A stretch of 64,000 nucleotides of DNA from Alicyclobacillus acidocaldarius subsp. acidocaldarius Tc-4-1 (GCF_000219875.1 NC_017167.1:1547092-1611091), one strand, 5' to 3'; positions 39,684 through 48,141 are shown, counted from the stretch's first letter. The notes: generated by a model not told the origin, from the letters alone. A program made the numbers and translations.

Positions 39684-40385
39684 TCACGCCTCACCCAGAA
39701 TCGCCTTGACGCGCTGGCGAAGCACATCCGCTGCGATGGCAAACCCTATTCCTTGAGAACTCTGGGACACGGCCGTGTTCATGCCGATGACCTCGCCCCG
39801 CAAGTTGATGAGCGGTCCGCCGCTGTTGCCGCGGTTGATGGCCGCGTCGGTTTGGATGAGGTTGGGATACTCGCGGTCGCCGATCTGGAGCGGGCGATTC
39901 TTGGCACTCACGATTCCGACCGTCACGGTGTGATCGAGCCCGAGCGGCGATCCGATGGCCACCACCCACTCGCCGACCTGGACGTCTTTGCTGTGACCAA
40001 GCCGCAAAACGGGCGACGGGACCGGGATGTTCGCCCAAAGCACTGCGATGTCGTGCTTCCGATCTCGTCCGACGAGATCGGCCTCGACCAGGTCCTTCCG
40101 GCCAAACACCCGAAGCATGATTCGATCCGCTTCCGCGATCACGTGTTCGTTGGTAAGGATGTAGCCCTTGGGGTGGAACATGAATCCTGTTCCGATATTG
40201 AGGGCAGCGCGTCCTTCTCGCGGCAAAGGCCGCTCCCAAGGAAAAAAGAGGGCGCGGTCTCGGTAGGGGGTTTGGATGACTTCAATGCCGACGACGCACT
40301 TTTTATATCGCTCCACAAGCCGGACGAAATTGGGGAGATGAAGCTGAGCGGCACGCTTACCCGGCGTGGAATGAGTCTTTTTCAC
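39684..40385 (-). CDS. HtrA-like trypsin-fold serine protease without PDZ or membrane anchor
   Basis: 233 aa. Catalytic triad His in ILTNEHVIAEA, Asp in RKHDIAVLW and Ser in AAINRGNSGGPLIN. The protease domain fills the whole chain; no signal peptide, transmembrane helix or PDZ domain is present, unlike HtrA/DegP. It may be cytoplasmic, or released by a non-standard route. It starts at GTG 40385 after GGGGTGATG. Confidence 0.88.
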   Translation of the reverse strand: MKKTHSTPGKRAAQLHLPNFVRLVERYKKCVVGIEVIQTPYRDRALFFPWERPLPREGRAALNIGTGFMFHPKGYILTNEHVIAEADRIMLRVFGRKDLVEADLVGRDRKHDIAVLWANIPVPSPVLRLGHSKDVQVGEWVVAIGSPLGLDHTVTVGIVSAKNRPLQIGDREYPNLIQTDAAINRGNSGGPLINLRGEVIGMNTAVSQSSQGIGFAIAADVLRQRVKAILGEA

Positions 40386-40472
40386 CTGTCATCACCCCTT
40401 GGCGGGATCAAGGCCGATCCACGATGCGCTGTTCATTGTATTCGCCAAGAGGATGACGCGTGCCGCACGCGG

Positions 40473-40643
40473 CTAAGCGTCAAGCGTCCGGTACCGCACA
40501 CCGTAATTGCCCCGCCGCGTGCGGTAGACCTGAACCGACGAGGCGTCCAGCCGCTGGCGCGTGCCGGAATCGCGAAGGTTCATGGCCACGTACATCGCGA
40601 CCGCCTTCGAATCATACAGCCGCGCTTCGTAAATCCAGGTCAT
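40473..40643 (-). CDS. 56-aa small protein of the MTW[IV]Y family
   Basis: Reads MTWIYEARLYDSKAVAMYVA and ends SSVQVYRTRRGNYGVRY plus a short tail. It is a clear paralogue of the protein at 43916-44110 (same MTW[IV]Y head, LYD[ST]K, a DA-[SL]V[YF] core and G-x-YGV near the end). GGGAGGGG precedes ATG 40643. It sits between the DUF2797 gene and the HtrA-like gene. No known family recognised; see findings. Confidence 0.7.
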   Translation of the reverse strand: MTWIYEARLYDSKAVAMYVAMNLRDSGTRQRLDASSVQVYRTRRGNYGVRYRTLDA

Positions 40644-40659
40644 TCGTACCCCTCCCCGC

Positions 40660-41499
40660 CTAGTTTGCCCCCACCTCCGCCGAACATGAGGCGCTGCGGT
40701 GCTCCACAACCACCTCATGCCCCGCCCAGCGCTTCACGTTGAGCACGCCGTCGTCGAACAAGAGATACTGACCTTTGATTCCTCGAATGACCCCGCCCAC
40801 CGCCTCATCCGAGGCAAGCACGAGGGAGGTGAGCATGACGTTGAAGCCCGGTTGCCGCGGATAGGCGAGACGCTCTGGCCGCACATCGGCAACCAGATAG
40901 GGGTGATAGGGTTGAGCGACAGAAGCCTGTACTTCGCGTGCGACCTCGACGAGCGGTCGATCCGGCCCAGCCTCGTCGGCCAACATCTTTCGCCAATGCG
41001 TCTTGTCCGCCATCCACTGCGAGATGTGCACTTCCAGATCTCCAGCGGTCTTCCGATCCGGCACCTCCGCAATCACGGCGGCCTCTATGGCTCCCTGATC
41101 CATCCAACGTTTGAGATGCCGTCCCTTCCGCGTAATCCCGACCTTGAATCCGCTGCTCCACGCGATGTACACGTAATGCGGCACCATACAGTGTGCCGCC
41201 GCGAACGCCTCGTCGCGACACGTCCCGAGGTGAAAATGGCATTGATGCGGCTTGACGATGCACAGATCGCACTCGGCCAGAGTCTGCACACAGGGAAAAC
41301 AATATCCATTCTGATACAGCTTCTTGACGCTTCTCCCACAGGCCACGCAGCGAAGCGCGCCCGTCGCCCGAAACACCAGCGTATCTCCCACCGCAATCGG
41401 GATGGAACACGGCCCGTCCGCGCTCTCCATCCGCAGGCGGTATGAGACGGGCATGCCGAAGCTGGGTTCGAGTTCGCGCAAATCCCCCGTCCACAACAT
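40660..41499 (-). CDS. DUF2797-domain protein with zinc clusters and a GIY-YIG-like segment
   Basis: 279 aa. Residues about 50-120 hold many Cys/His (CVACGRS, CFPCVQ, CDLC, CHFHLGTC), likely two zinc sites; then a segment YVYIAWSSGFKVGITRKGR that looks like the GIY-YIG beta-hairpin. Such proteins have been grouped as DUF2797. ATG 41499 follows GGGGGAC. Function not known; nucleic-acid binding is plausible but unproven. Confidence 0.8.
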   Translation of the reverse strand: MLWTGDLRELEPSFGMPVSYRLRMESADGPCSIPIAVGDTLVFRATGALRCVACGRSVKKLYQNGYCFPCVQTLAECDLCIVKPHQCHFHLGTCRDEAFAAAHCMVPHYVYIAWSSGFKVGITRKGRHLKRWMDQGAIEAAVIAEVPDRKTAGDLEVHISQWMADKTHWRKMLADEAGPDRPLVEVAREVQASVAQPYHPYLVADVRPERLAYPRQPGFNVMLTSLVLASDEAVGGVIRGIKGQYLLFDDGVLNVKRWAGHEVVVEHRSASCSAEVGAN

Positions 41500-41567
41500 A
41501 AAACAGTCCCCCAGACGAAACACTACAACCGCTTCAAGCGAATCATACAAGAAAGAGGGAGCATCGG

Positions 41568-42224
41568 ATGTACATCGCGCTCGCCGTTCTGCCTGGACTG
41601 CTGCTCCTCGCACTGATTTACGCCTACGACAGACTCCACCCAGAGCCCAAGCGCGAGATCGCCAAGTTGTTTGGGTTAGGCGCGCTCGTAGTGCTGCCGG
41701 CCGGCGTGATCGAACGCGCTCTCTTGGACCACGCGTCGGCCCAAACCACCACGTGGCGGGGACTTTTGGCGACGGCCTTCTTTGTCGCTGGCATGGTGGA
41801 GGAGTTTCTCAAGGCTGCCGTATTCGAACGAACCGTCCTCGACCGCGGCCGTCTGCACGCTCCCGTCGACGCGATTGTCTACGCGTGCGCCATTGGACTC
41901 GGATTCGCGACTGTGGAAAACGTTTTGTACGTCACCAGTTCGGGGTTCTGGACGGCAGTCGTCCGGGCCCTCACCGCTGTGCCTGCGCACTTCATGTTCG
42001 CCATCCTCATGGGATATCAGTTCGCGCGCGCGCGGTTTCTCGGCACATCCCGAGCGTGGGGCTACATTGCACCCGCTATCGCTCACGGCGTCTATGACAC
42101 GTTTGCACTCGCCGGATCGCTCATTGCGGACTTCGTCCTCGCGGGCGTGCTTTTCCTTCTCTGCGAATACAGCCTTCAGATCCTGCGGCGCGCCCGGCAG
42201 CCATGGCGCACTCGATGGACGTGA
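41568..42224 (+). CDS. prsW: PrsW-type intramembrane metalloprotease
   Basis: 218 aa with about seven helices. The glutamate pair EEFLK in GMVEEFLKAAVFERT and the later His motifs (AHFMFAILMGY; AHGVYDTF) are the PrsW metal ligands. In B. subtilis PrsW makes the first cut of anti-sigma-W (RsiW). GAGGGAG lies upstream of ATG 41568. It lies far from sleB/gudB, its B. subtilis location. Confidence 0.9.
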   Translation: MYIALAVLPGLLLLALIYAYDRLHPEPKREIAKLFGLGALVVLPAGVIERALLDHASAQTTTWRGLLATAFFVAGMVEEFLKAAVFERTVLDRGRLHAPVDAIVYACAIGLGFATVENVLYVTSSGFWTAVVRALTAVPAHFMFAILMGYQFARARFLGTSRAWGYIAPAIAHGVYDTFALAGSLIADFVLAGVLFLLCEYSLQILRRARQPWRTRWT

Positions 42225-42225
42225 G

Positions 42226-42600
42226 TTATCGAAGGTCGTAACCCTGCGCGCCGAACGGGCGCGGGCCACTCGCGACCCCACGAAACACCAGCAGCCATGC
42301 GCGCTGGGCGCGGTAAATGCTCATCTCGGTGCACTCGTCCAACATGAGCAGTTGGAACAGGTTCATATTCGTCTGGCAATACGGACTCATATGCTCGTCC
42401 TGCAGACGAAGGCCAAGGACGCGATGCCGATCTCGCTCGCGCAACTCGATACCGCCCTCTCCGTGAATCTCACCGATGCTCACCTCTAGGCGTGCAGCGT
42501 CTGCGCGATCCGCCACAAGGGTCTCGTACAGTTGGCGGAGAGAACGCGCCTTGCGGCTGCGATCCGTCACGAGCACGTAATGGATCTTGTCCGATTCCAC
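42226..42600 (-). CDS. hypothetical protein, 124 aa
   Basis: GTG 42600 with GAGGGGAT upstream. A soluble, charged N-terminal half (YVLVTDRSRKARSLRQLYETL) and a C-terminal aromatic part. Its stop meets the convergent prsW stop. No family recognised. Confidence 0.55.
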   Translation of the reverse strand: MESDKIHYVLVTDRSRKARSLRQLYETLVADRADAARLEVSIGEIHGEGGIELRERDRHRVLGLRLQDEHMSPYCQTNMNLFQLLMLDECTEMSIYRAQRAWLLVFRGVASGPRPFGAQGYDLR

Positions 42601-42658
42601 AACATCCCCTCATCTTTGTCAGAACATGCGGTGCGGCGAGACCGCATCGCTGCTGTTA

Positions 42659-43372
42659 CTATACTTCACCCGGGCAAAAAAGAGAATCCGAGCCACTCGC
42701 GCCTCCGAGCAAATAGGGAACCCAGTCCTCCGCATGATCGCCCACCCAAGCAATCGGCACATTACGCCTTCTCGCCACTTCGTACAATTCGCGAACTGGC
42801 GTCATCTGAAGTTCCGTGCCCACGATGAGCAGCCCCCGCGCTTCCGTCACCCAGTCCAACGCTCGCGCAATGTGACGCACCTCCTCACCTTCCAGGACGA
42901 ACCCTGGACGAAGCACGTCTCCACACGTCGGACACTTCGGAAGTGCTTCCTTCCACGCCAACGCAGACTGAAAAATGCCGCCGCACGCGTCGCACCGCAA
43001 TTCCCGAAGATTGCCGTGCAACTCGATGACCCGCTTGCTCCCCGCAGCCCGGTGAAGGCCGTCGATGTTCTGCGTGACGACGGGAACGTCTGCGTGAGCC
43101 AGCGCCAAGTGTGCACGGTTCGGCCGCTTCCTCTGCCACTCCCTGGCGATGATTCGGAACGCCTCAAACGCCTCAAGGGGCTGTTCTCGCCATAGGGTCG
43201 GCTGAAACAAACGCCGTAGTGGAACCCCCGCGACGACATCGTCCACAGTAGGCAAGCCACTCTCCACGCTGATGCCGGCTCCCGTGATGGCAACCAGGTG
43301 AGACTTCGGCCAAGTCCACAGATGTCCATGGACCCCCTTGGCAGGCGGTTTGCCAGAACAGTAGTATAACAT
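42659..43372 (-). CDS. Sir2-family protein with a divergent substrate-loop motif
   Basis: 237 aa. NAD-fold motif GAGISVESG, the TQNIDGLH triad (catalytic His in IELHGNL), a zinc ribbon (CDAC... CPTC) and GTELQMTP. The usual GIPDFRG after GAGxSxxSG reads GLPTVDDVV, so the conserved Phe-Arg pair is absent. A normal Sir2 removes acyl groups from lysine using NAD+; here activity should be tested. It is divergent from the XRE gene. Confidence 0.82.
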   Translation of the reverse strand: MLYYCSGKPPAKGVHGHLWTWPKSHLVAITGAGISVESGLPTVDDVVAGVPLRRLFQPTLWREQPLEAFEAFRIIAREWQRKRPNRAHLALAHADVPVVTQNIDGLHRAAGSKRVIELHGNLRELRCDACGGIFQSALAWKEALPKCPTCGDVLRPGFVLEGEEVRHIARALDWVTEARGLLIVGTELQMTPVRELYEVARRRNVPIAWVGDHAEDWVPYLLGGASGSDSLFCPGEV

Positions 43373-43441
43373 TCAACAAATCCTTTCCGAGGTGATGCAG
43401 ATAACTCGTACATAACAGTAAAGTTTATTCCCATTTTTGCA

Positions 43442-43471
43442 TTTACAATGAAGTCGAGGCCTTGATACATT
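43442..43471 (+). promoter_or_regulatory. putative sigma-A promoter of the XRE gene
   Basis: TTTACA (43442-43447) and TACATT (43466-43471) 18 bp apart, 44 bp before the start. The 140 bp between the Sir2 and XRE starts are AT-rich and shared by both promoters. Confidence 0.5.
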
Positions 43472-43514
43472 GTCGGTGAGTTAGACCATGAGGGGTTTCA
43501 GGGAGGAGATCGCG

Positions 43515-43952
43515 ATGAAGGATTCATTTGGTGCACGTGTGAGAGCCATTCGTCACAGCCGCGGTTGGTCCCAACAGGAGCTCGCCATGCGAGCGGGCGT
43601 GTCCACACCTCACATTTCTTCCATCGAACGCGACAAACGGAGACCCTCTTTGGATTACGCCAAGCGATTGGCCGACGCGTTAGGGGTACCGCTGCACGTG
43701 CTGTGCGACCCTGAGATGACGTACGAACCGAAGCGCATGCGGAATTCGGTTTACGAGCTGCCAACGCCGCTCCAACACTTCGTGCTCAACGAGGAATCAT
43801 TCCCCTATTTGGAAGCCGCCCATCGCATGAGTCAATTGTCCAAAGAAGAAGCATCCTTTCTCTGGCAATTGATCGACGTGCTGGCTCAAAAGAAGAACCT
43901 GCTGACCCGGCTGCGTTACTTCGAACACCGTTCCGACTCGGATGAATCGTGA
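43515..43952 (+). CDS. XRE-family transcriptional regulator
   Basis: 145 aa. Lambda-repressor-like HTH at residues about 8-60 (VRAIRHSRGWSQQELAMRAGV, STPHISSIERDKR) and a helical C-terminal part. GGAGG precedes ATG 43515. Its last 37 bases overlap the end of the convergent 64-aa gene. Target unknown. Confidence 0.85.
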   Translation: MKDSFGARVRAIRHSRGWSQQELAMRAGVSTPHISSIERDKRRPSLDYAKRLADALGVPLHVLCDPEMTYEPKRMRNSVYELPTPLQHFVLNEESFPYLEAAHRMSQLSKEEASFLWQLIDVLAQKKNLLTRLRYFEHRSDSDES

Positions 43953-44110
43953 GCCAGTAAAATCTTCACACCATACCGGCCGTTCTGCGTCTGAAACACC
44001 GAAAGATAGCGCGCATCGCTTGAGGACGCCACGGCGTCCTCAAGCCGCGCCAGGCGGCAGGAAGCTTGAAACTTGGTGTCATACAGCTTGGAATCGTACA
44101 CCCACGTCAT
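43916..44110 (-). CDS. 64-aa small protein of the MTW[IV]Y family, after resE
   Basis: Reads MTWVYDSKLYDTKFQASCRL then ARLEDAVASSSDARYLSVFQ and TQNGRYGVKILLA. It shares the head, the LYD[ST]K block and the G-x-YGV block with the 56-aa protein at 40473-40643. Its ATG overlaps the intended TGA of resE (ATGA), which is why an apparent reading-frame fusion is seen. GGAGGAGG is upstream. It would be the third gene of a resD-resE transcript. Confidence 0.72.
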   Translation of the reverse strand: MTWVYDSKLYDTKFQASCRLARLEDAVASSSDARYLSVFQTQNGRYGVKILLAHDSSESERCSK

Positions 44111-45880
44111 GAGACGCCTCCTCCTTCGCCGTCCTGATTCGAAAAAGCGAGTGGCAACACCACCGTGAACGTCGTGCCTTCTCCCCAGCCGGCTTTCCAC
44201 CAAAATCTCTCCGCGGTGTTCAATCACCAACTGGCGGGCGATGGCCAAGCCCAGTCCGGTTCCGGACCGCGACCTTGTGCGAGCTTTATCCGCCTTGTAA
44301 AAGCGCTCGAAAATATACGGGATGTCCTCTTCCGGGATGCCGCTGCCTGTATCGGCCACGCGGACGTAGGCATAGTCATGACGAATGTCCAGCTCAAATC
44401 GAATGGTACCCTGAGACGTATGCCGAAATGCATTATCGAGCAGGTTCGTGAAGACCTGCTCCAGACGATCCTCGTCGCCATCGACCATGACAGGATGATC
44501 CGGGATGGAAACTTCAAACGCCAATTGGTCCTCGTCGCCCGCAAGCGCCTGAAACTTGCGCGCCACGCGCCGCATGACCTGGGTGAGATCGACGCGCGCA
44601 AAATGGAGCTTGAATTGTCCGCTTTCCAGCTGGGCGAGGTTGAGGAGATCATTGACAAGGCGCTTCATGCGCATGGTTTCATCGTGAATGATCTCCGTCA
44701 ACTCGCGGCGCATATCTGGATCATCCGAGATGTCGTCCAGAAGAGCCTCCGTGTATCCCTGCAACATGCTGAGAGGTGTCCTCAGTTCGTGCGAGACATT
44801 CGCGATGAAGTCCTTGCGGAGGCGATCCAGCCGCCTCTCCTCCGTGATGTCACGAAGGACACAGAGTGCTCCGCGCAACGTCGTGCCGTCCGCCTCGTAC
44901 AAAGGGAGCATCGTAATGCCGATGGTGCGGCCGTCCCAGGTGTCTTCGCGGTAGACCGCGTCCTGTTGTTCACGCACACGCACCCATAGGCTCATTAGAC
45001 GATCCGGGAGTCTCTCCTCATCGACAATCCCGCGCTCTGCCACCGAGAGATGGCGCAGATGGCGCTTTGCGGGGGGATTTGCCAACACAACTCGGCCGTC
45101 GAGATCGGTCGCAACCACGCCGTCTTGCAGCGACGAAAGAATTCGCTGCAGTCCCTCACGTTCCATCGAGAGCTGCTCGATGGTCTCTGCCAACTGACGA
45201 GCGAGCGCATTGAACGTGTGCCCGAGCCGCCCCACTTCGTCGTTGGTCACCACGCGAACGCGCTGACGGTAGTGGCCGCGCGCCATTTCCTCGGCGGCTC
45301 GGGTCATGTCGACCAACGGACGAGACAGATTTTTTGAGATCACAAACGCAAATCCCGTCGCGAGAATCACGCCGAGCACCGTATCAAACAGCACCATGTT
45401 GCGAATCTCTCGCAATGGCTCGTCCAAGACGCTTGTGTCCTGCGAGACGGCCACGAGACCTGGTTGCGGCGCTCGGGCATTCGGGATCTGCACGTACACG
45501 GTGAGCCGATGCACTTTGCCAAAAGTCCCGCGCAGCGCGACCGGCTGACCGCGCGACAGCGCCTGCCTTTGCGCGGGCGTCATGGCGGCATAGGCTGCTT
45601 TCAGCGCCGCATTGGAGGTATACGGAATTCCATACACCACCGTCGCCCGCTCCACACGCCTGGCGATGTCACTCGCGACTTGCTCTTTGATGGAGCGATC
45701 CGTTTCCGTGGCGAGAACGGACTCGACGGTCAGCGCGAGCTGGGTAAGACTCGCTTCTTCGCGGGTCACAATGTACTTGTTAAAAACCTGCTGGAGCAAA
45801 ACCGACAGGAGCGCCTGAATGACAAACACCATGCCGACGATCGTCAGCCACATCTTGGCTACGATACTATTTCGGATCAC
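44107..45880 (-). pseudogene. resE: sensor histidine kinase ResE, apparent frameshift near its C-terminus
   Basis: Expected membrane sensor of the respiration-linked ResDE pair, about 590 aa. In order: helix 1 near residue 10, an extracellular loop, helix 2 near residue 165, HAMP, PAS, the phospho-acceptor His in VSHELRTPL, N box NLLDNAFRHT, G1 DTGSGIPEED and G2 GTGLGLAIA. After LVESRLG the frame turns to RRHDVHGG...; adding a one-base skip at CTGGGGAGAAGG (44177-44187) gives GEGTTFTVVLPLAFS and a TGA at 44107-44109. The length 1774 nt is one above a multiple of three. GTG 45880 overlaps the resD stop. Confidence 0.87.
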
Positions 45881-46578
45881 GAAGCCACCTCGAACTTGTA
45901 CCCGACGCCCCACACGGTCACAATGTAGCGGCTCACCTCGGGCGAAGCCTGGCCCAGCTTTTCGCGAAGCCGTTTGATATGTGTGTCTACGGTGCGCTGA
46001 TCTCCGAAGAACTGATAATTCCAAACATCCCTCAGCAGTTCTTCACGGCTAAAGACCTTATCAGGGCGCTGAGCCATGTAGACTAAAAGGTCGAACTCCT
46101 TCGGGGTCAGATTGACCTCCTGACCGTTGACCTCGACGCGGCGCGCGTCGATCTGAATCTCCAAGCCGGGAAACGTAAGCGTTTGAATCGCATTTCGGCC
46201 ATACTCCACTTCACCGGTGCGCTTGAGCATGGCCTTCACGCGCAGCACGAGTTCGCGCGGGCTGAACGGCTTGACGACATAGTCGTCGGCTCCCAGTTCG
46301 AAGCCGTGGACGCGATTCGCCTCATCGCCCGCTGCGGTCAGCATCATAATGGGCACGTTGCTGTGCTGACGAATTTGCGCGCACACGTCACGACCGTCCA
46401 TCCCGGGCAACATCAGGTCTAAAATAATCAATGCGTACGCCTGATTCAAAGCCTTGTTGAGTGCTTCTTTTCCATCAGCCGCCTCATCGACCTCAAACCC
46501 GTTTCGCTCGAGGTACATGCGAACCAATCGGCGAATCCGTTCCTCGTCGTCCACAACCAAGATTCGCGTCTGTGCCAT
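45877..46578 (-). CDS. resD: response regulator ResD (OmpR/PhoB family)
   Basis: 233 aa. Receiver with DDE near residue 10, phospho-acceptor Asp in LILDLMLPGMDG, Lys in VVKPFSPREL, and a C-terminal winged helix (FDLLVYMAQRPDKVFSREELLRDVW...DTHIKRLREKL). ResD activates respiration and anaerobic genes when phosphorylated by ResE. ATG 46578 is preceded by GGAGGTG. ResABC, normally upstream, are absent. Confidence 0.9.
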   Translation of the reverse strand: MAQTRILVVDDEERIRRLVRMYLERNGFEVDEAADGKEALNKALNQAYALIILDLMLPGMDGRDVCAQIRQHSNVPIMMLTAAGDEANRVHGFELGADDYVVKPFSPRELVLRVKAMLKRTGEVEYGRNAIQTLTFPGLEIQIDARRVEVNGQEVNLTPKEFDLLVYMAQRPDKVFSREELLRDVWNYQFFGDQRTVDTHIKRLREKLGQASPEVSRYIVTVWGVGYKFEVAS

Positions 46579-46643
46579 GCCTACACCTCCGCCTGTGGCC
46601 CCTTCCGTCCCATTATACGGCCAGGAACGTTTGGCAAACAACG

Positions 46644-46673
46644 CAGCCGACCGAGCGTAAGCCCGGCCGGCTG
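46644..46673 (-). terminator. terminator between the lipoprotein gene and resD
   Basis: 10-bp stem (one G-T pair), 46644-46653 with 46664-46673, followed on the minus strand by CGTTGTTTG. The T run is broken, so strength is uncertain. Confidence 0.5.
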
Positions 46674-46688
46674 ACGTTTGAAAAACGC

Positions 46689-47213
46689 TCAGGATGGGAA
46701 CATGCGAACCACAGACGTTTTGAAGCTCTGCCAGACGCCCTGAACCAGATGGCCTTGCTGCATCATCCGCTGAAAGTGCTCAAACCTCGCGTACACGTCC
46801 GGATCCTCGCTGACGTACACCTGGCGGATCGCTGGAAATGCGGATTTCACGTGCTCCGCAATCTGGTCCTTGTTCGTCTGTTTGGAGCCGGCCGCTGGTG
46901 GCGTTTGAATGGCGAGATAAGCCACATCGCCCATCACGAAGGCGATGGCCTGCTGTGCATAGCCGGATCGCACGAGATAGGAGGCGATGTCATTGGCCTC
47001 ACGAAAGGTCGCGGCCGCCTGATCACCCATCGCTTGTCCTACGCGATCCGCTGCTTGCCCTGCTCGTTGGACGGTATTGGCCACAGCGTTGCCCGCCTGT
47101 CTCGAGGCCTGCGCGACACGGTTGGCGGCTTGTGACGCGTTGTCCACTCGCCCGCACCCGGTCACCACCAAAACCATCCACAGTGCGGCTGCAATCCGCG
47201 CCGACTTGATCAT
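46689..47213 (-). CDS. YhcN/YlaJ-type sporulation lipoprotein
   Basis: 174 aa with a lipoprotein signal (AALWMVLVVTGCG; Cys lipidated) and an extracytoplasmic domain. The Ala/Gln-rich repeat region and the final HVKSAFPAIRQVYVSEDPDVY segment match the YhcN/YlaJ family of forespore lipoproteins. ATG 47213 is favoured by GAGGGGGTGC upstream. It is in the gap where resABC lie in B. subtilis. Confidence 0.78.
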   Translation of the reverse strand: MIKSARIAAALWMVLVVTGCGRVDNASQAANRVAQASRQAGNAVANTVQRAGQAADRVGQAMGDQAAATFREANDIASYLVRSGYAQQAIAFVMGDVAYLAIQTPPAAGSKQTNKDQIAEHVKSAFPAIRQVYVSEDPDVYARFEHFQRMMQQGHLVQGVWQSFKTSVVRMFPS

Positions 47214-47276
47214 CGTCAACAGCACCCCCTCATCGTGTAGGATGCTGTCTCGAGCTCTGTCCATGCACACCGACGC

Positions 47277-48098
47277 TCAGTCGCGGCGGACGTTGCGGTC
47301 TCGAGAAAGCGACCGCGCAGGACCCTTGCCACCGGATTCGCGCCGGATCGTCGGCCGTCGGTACGGAGGCGGTGTCATGCCCGCCGTCTGGTACAACGCG
47401 ACCCACTCATCCTGGCTCAGGGCACGCCATTGGCCCGTCTTCAGGTGACCGAGTGAGATAGGTCCGAATGCAATCCTCTTCAATCGCAGCACAGGCAGCC
47501 CGAGCCGCTCGAACATCCTCCGCACCTGCCGATTTCGGCCTTCGTGAATAGCGAGATGGACGACGGCGACGCCGTCCTCGCCATCCGCCTGCCGAAGGAC
47601 CTCGACCCTCGCGGGGGCGGTCACACCATCCTCTAGCTCCACGCCCTCCATCAGGGCCCGCCGAGTTTCTCGATCCACGATCCCCCGCACCGAAACGCGG
47701 TACACTTTTTCGATCTCACGCGAAGGGTGAAGCAGCCTCTGCGTCAGTTCGCCGTCATTCGTGAATAGCAAAAGCCCGCTCGTGTCATAGTCGAGCCGGC
47801 CGACCGGGTACACGCGTTCTCGGATCGGAGGCAAAAGTTCCATCACCGTGCGCCGTCCCAACGGATCGGATACCGTGGACAGATAGGCGACGGGCTTGTT
47901 CAACACAAGCACCACTGGCTGCTCGAGCTCAATGGGCACGCCATCCACCGCGATGCGCTGACGTGACGGATCGACCTTTGCGCCCAACTGGGTCACAACC
48001 TCGCCGTCCACGCTGACCCGCCCGGCGAGGATGAGCTCCTCACACTTCCTGCGCGACGCGACGCCAGCATGTGCCAACACCTTCTGCAATCGTTCCAT
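47277..48098 (-). CDS. rluB: 23S rRNA pseudouridine synthase RluB
   Basis: 273 aa. N-terminal S4 domain (ERLQKVLAHAGVASRRKCEELI) and an RsuA/RluB catalytic domain with the Asp in GRLDYDTSGLLLFTNDG. Adds pseudouridine near the 23S position 2605 region (E. coli numbering). Placed between spmB and resDE as in Bacillus. Start ATG 48098; a longer frame starts at 48128. Confidence 0.92.
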   Translation of the reverse strand: MERLQKVLAHAGVASRRKCEELILAGRVSVDGEVVTQLGAKVDPSRQRIAVDGVPIELEQPVVLVLNKPVAYLSTVSDPLGRRTVMELLPPIRERVYPVGRLDYDTSGLLLFTNDGELTQRLLHPSREIEKVYRVSVRGIVDRETRRALMEGVELEDGVTAPARVEVLRQADGEDGVAVVHLAIHEGRNRQVRRMFERLGLPVLRLKRIAFGPISLGHLKTGQWRALSQDEWVALYQTAGMTPPPYRRPTIRRESGGKGPARSLSRDRNVRRD

Positions 48099-48141
48099 CC
48101 TAATCCGAACTCCCATCCTCCTGCGCAACGAGCCAGGTTCG

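Noticed and set aside
43916-46024. 702-aa kinase fused to a small domain
   Set aside because: The fusion disappears when the frameshift at 44177-44187 is corrected; two separate genes with an ATGA overlap are more likely.
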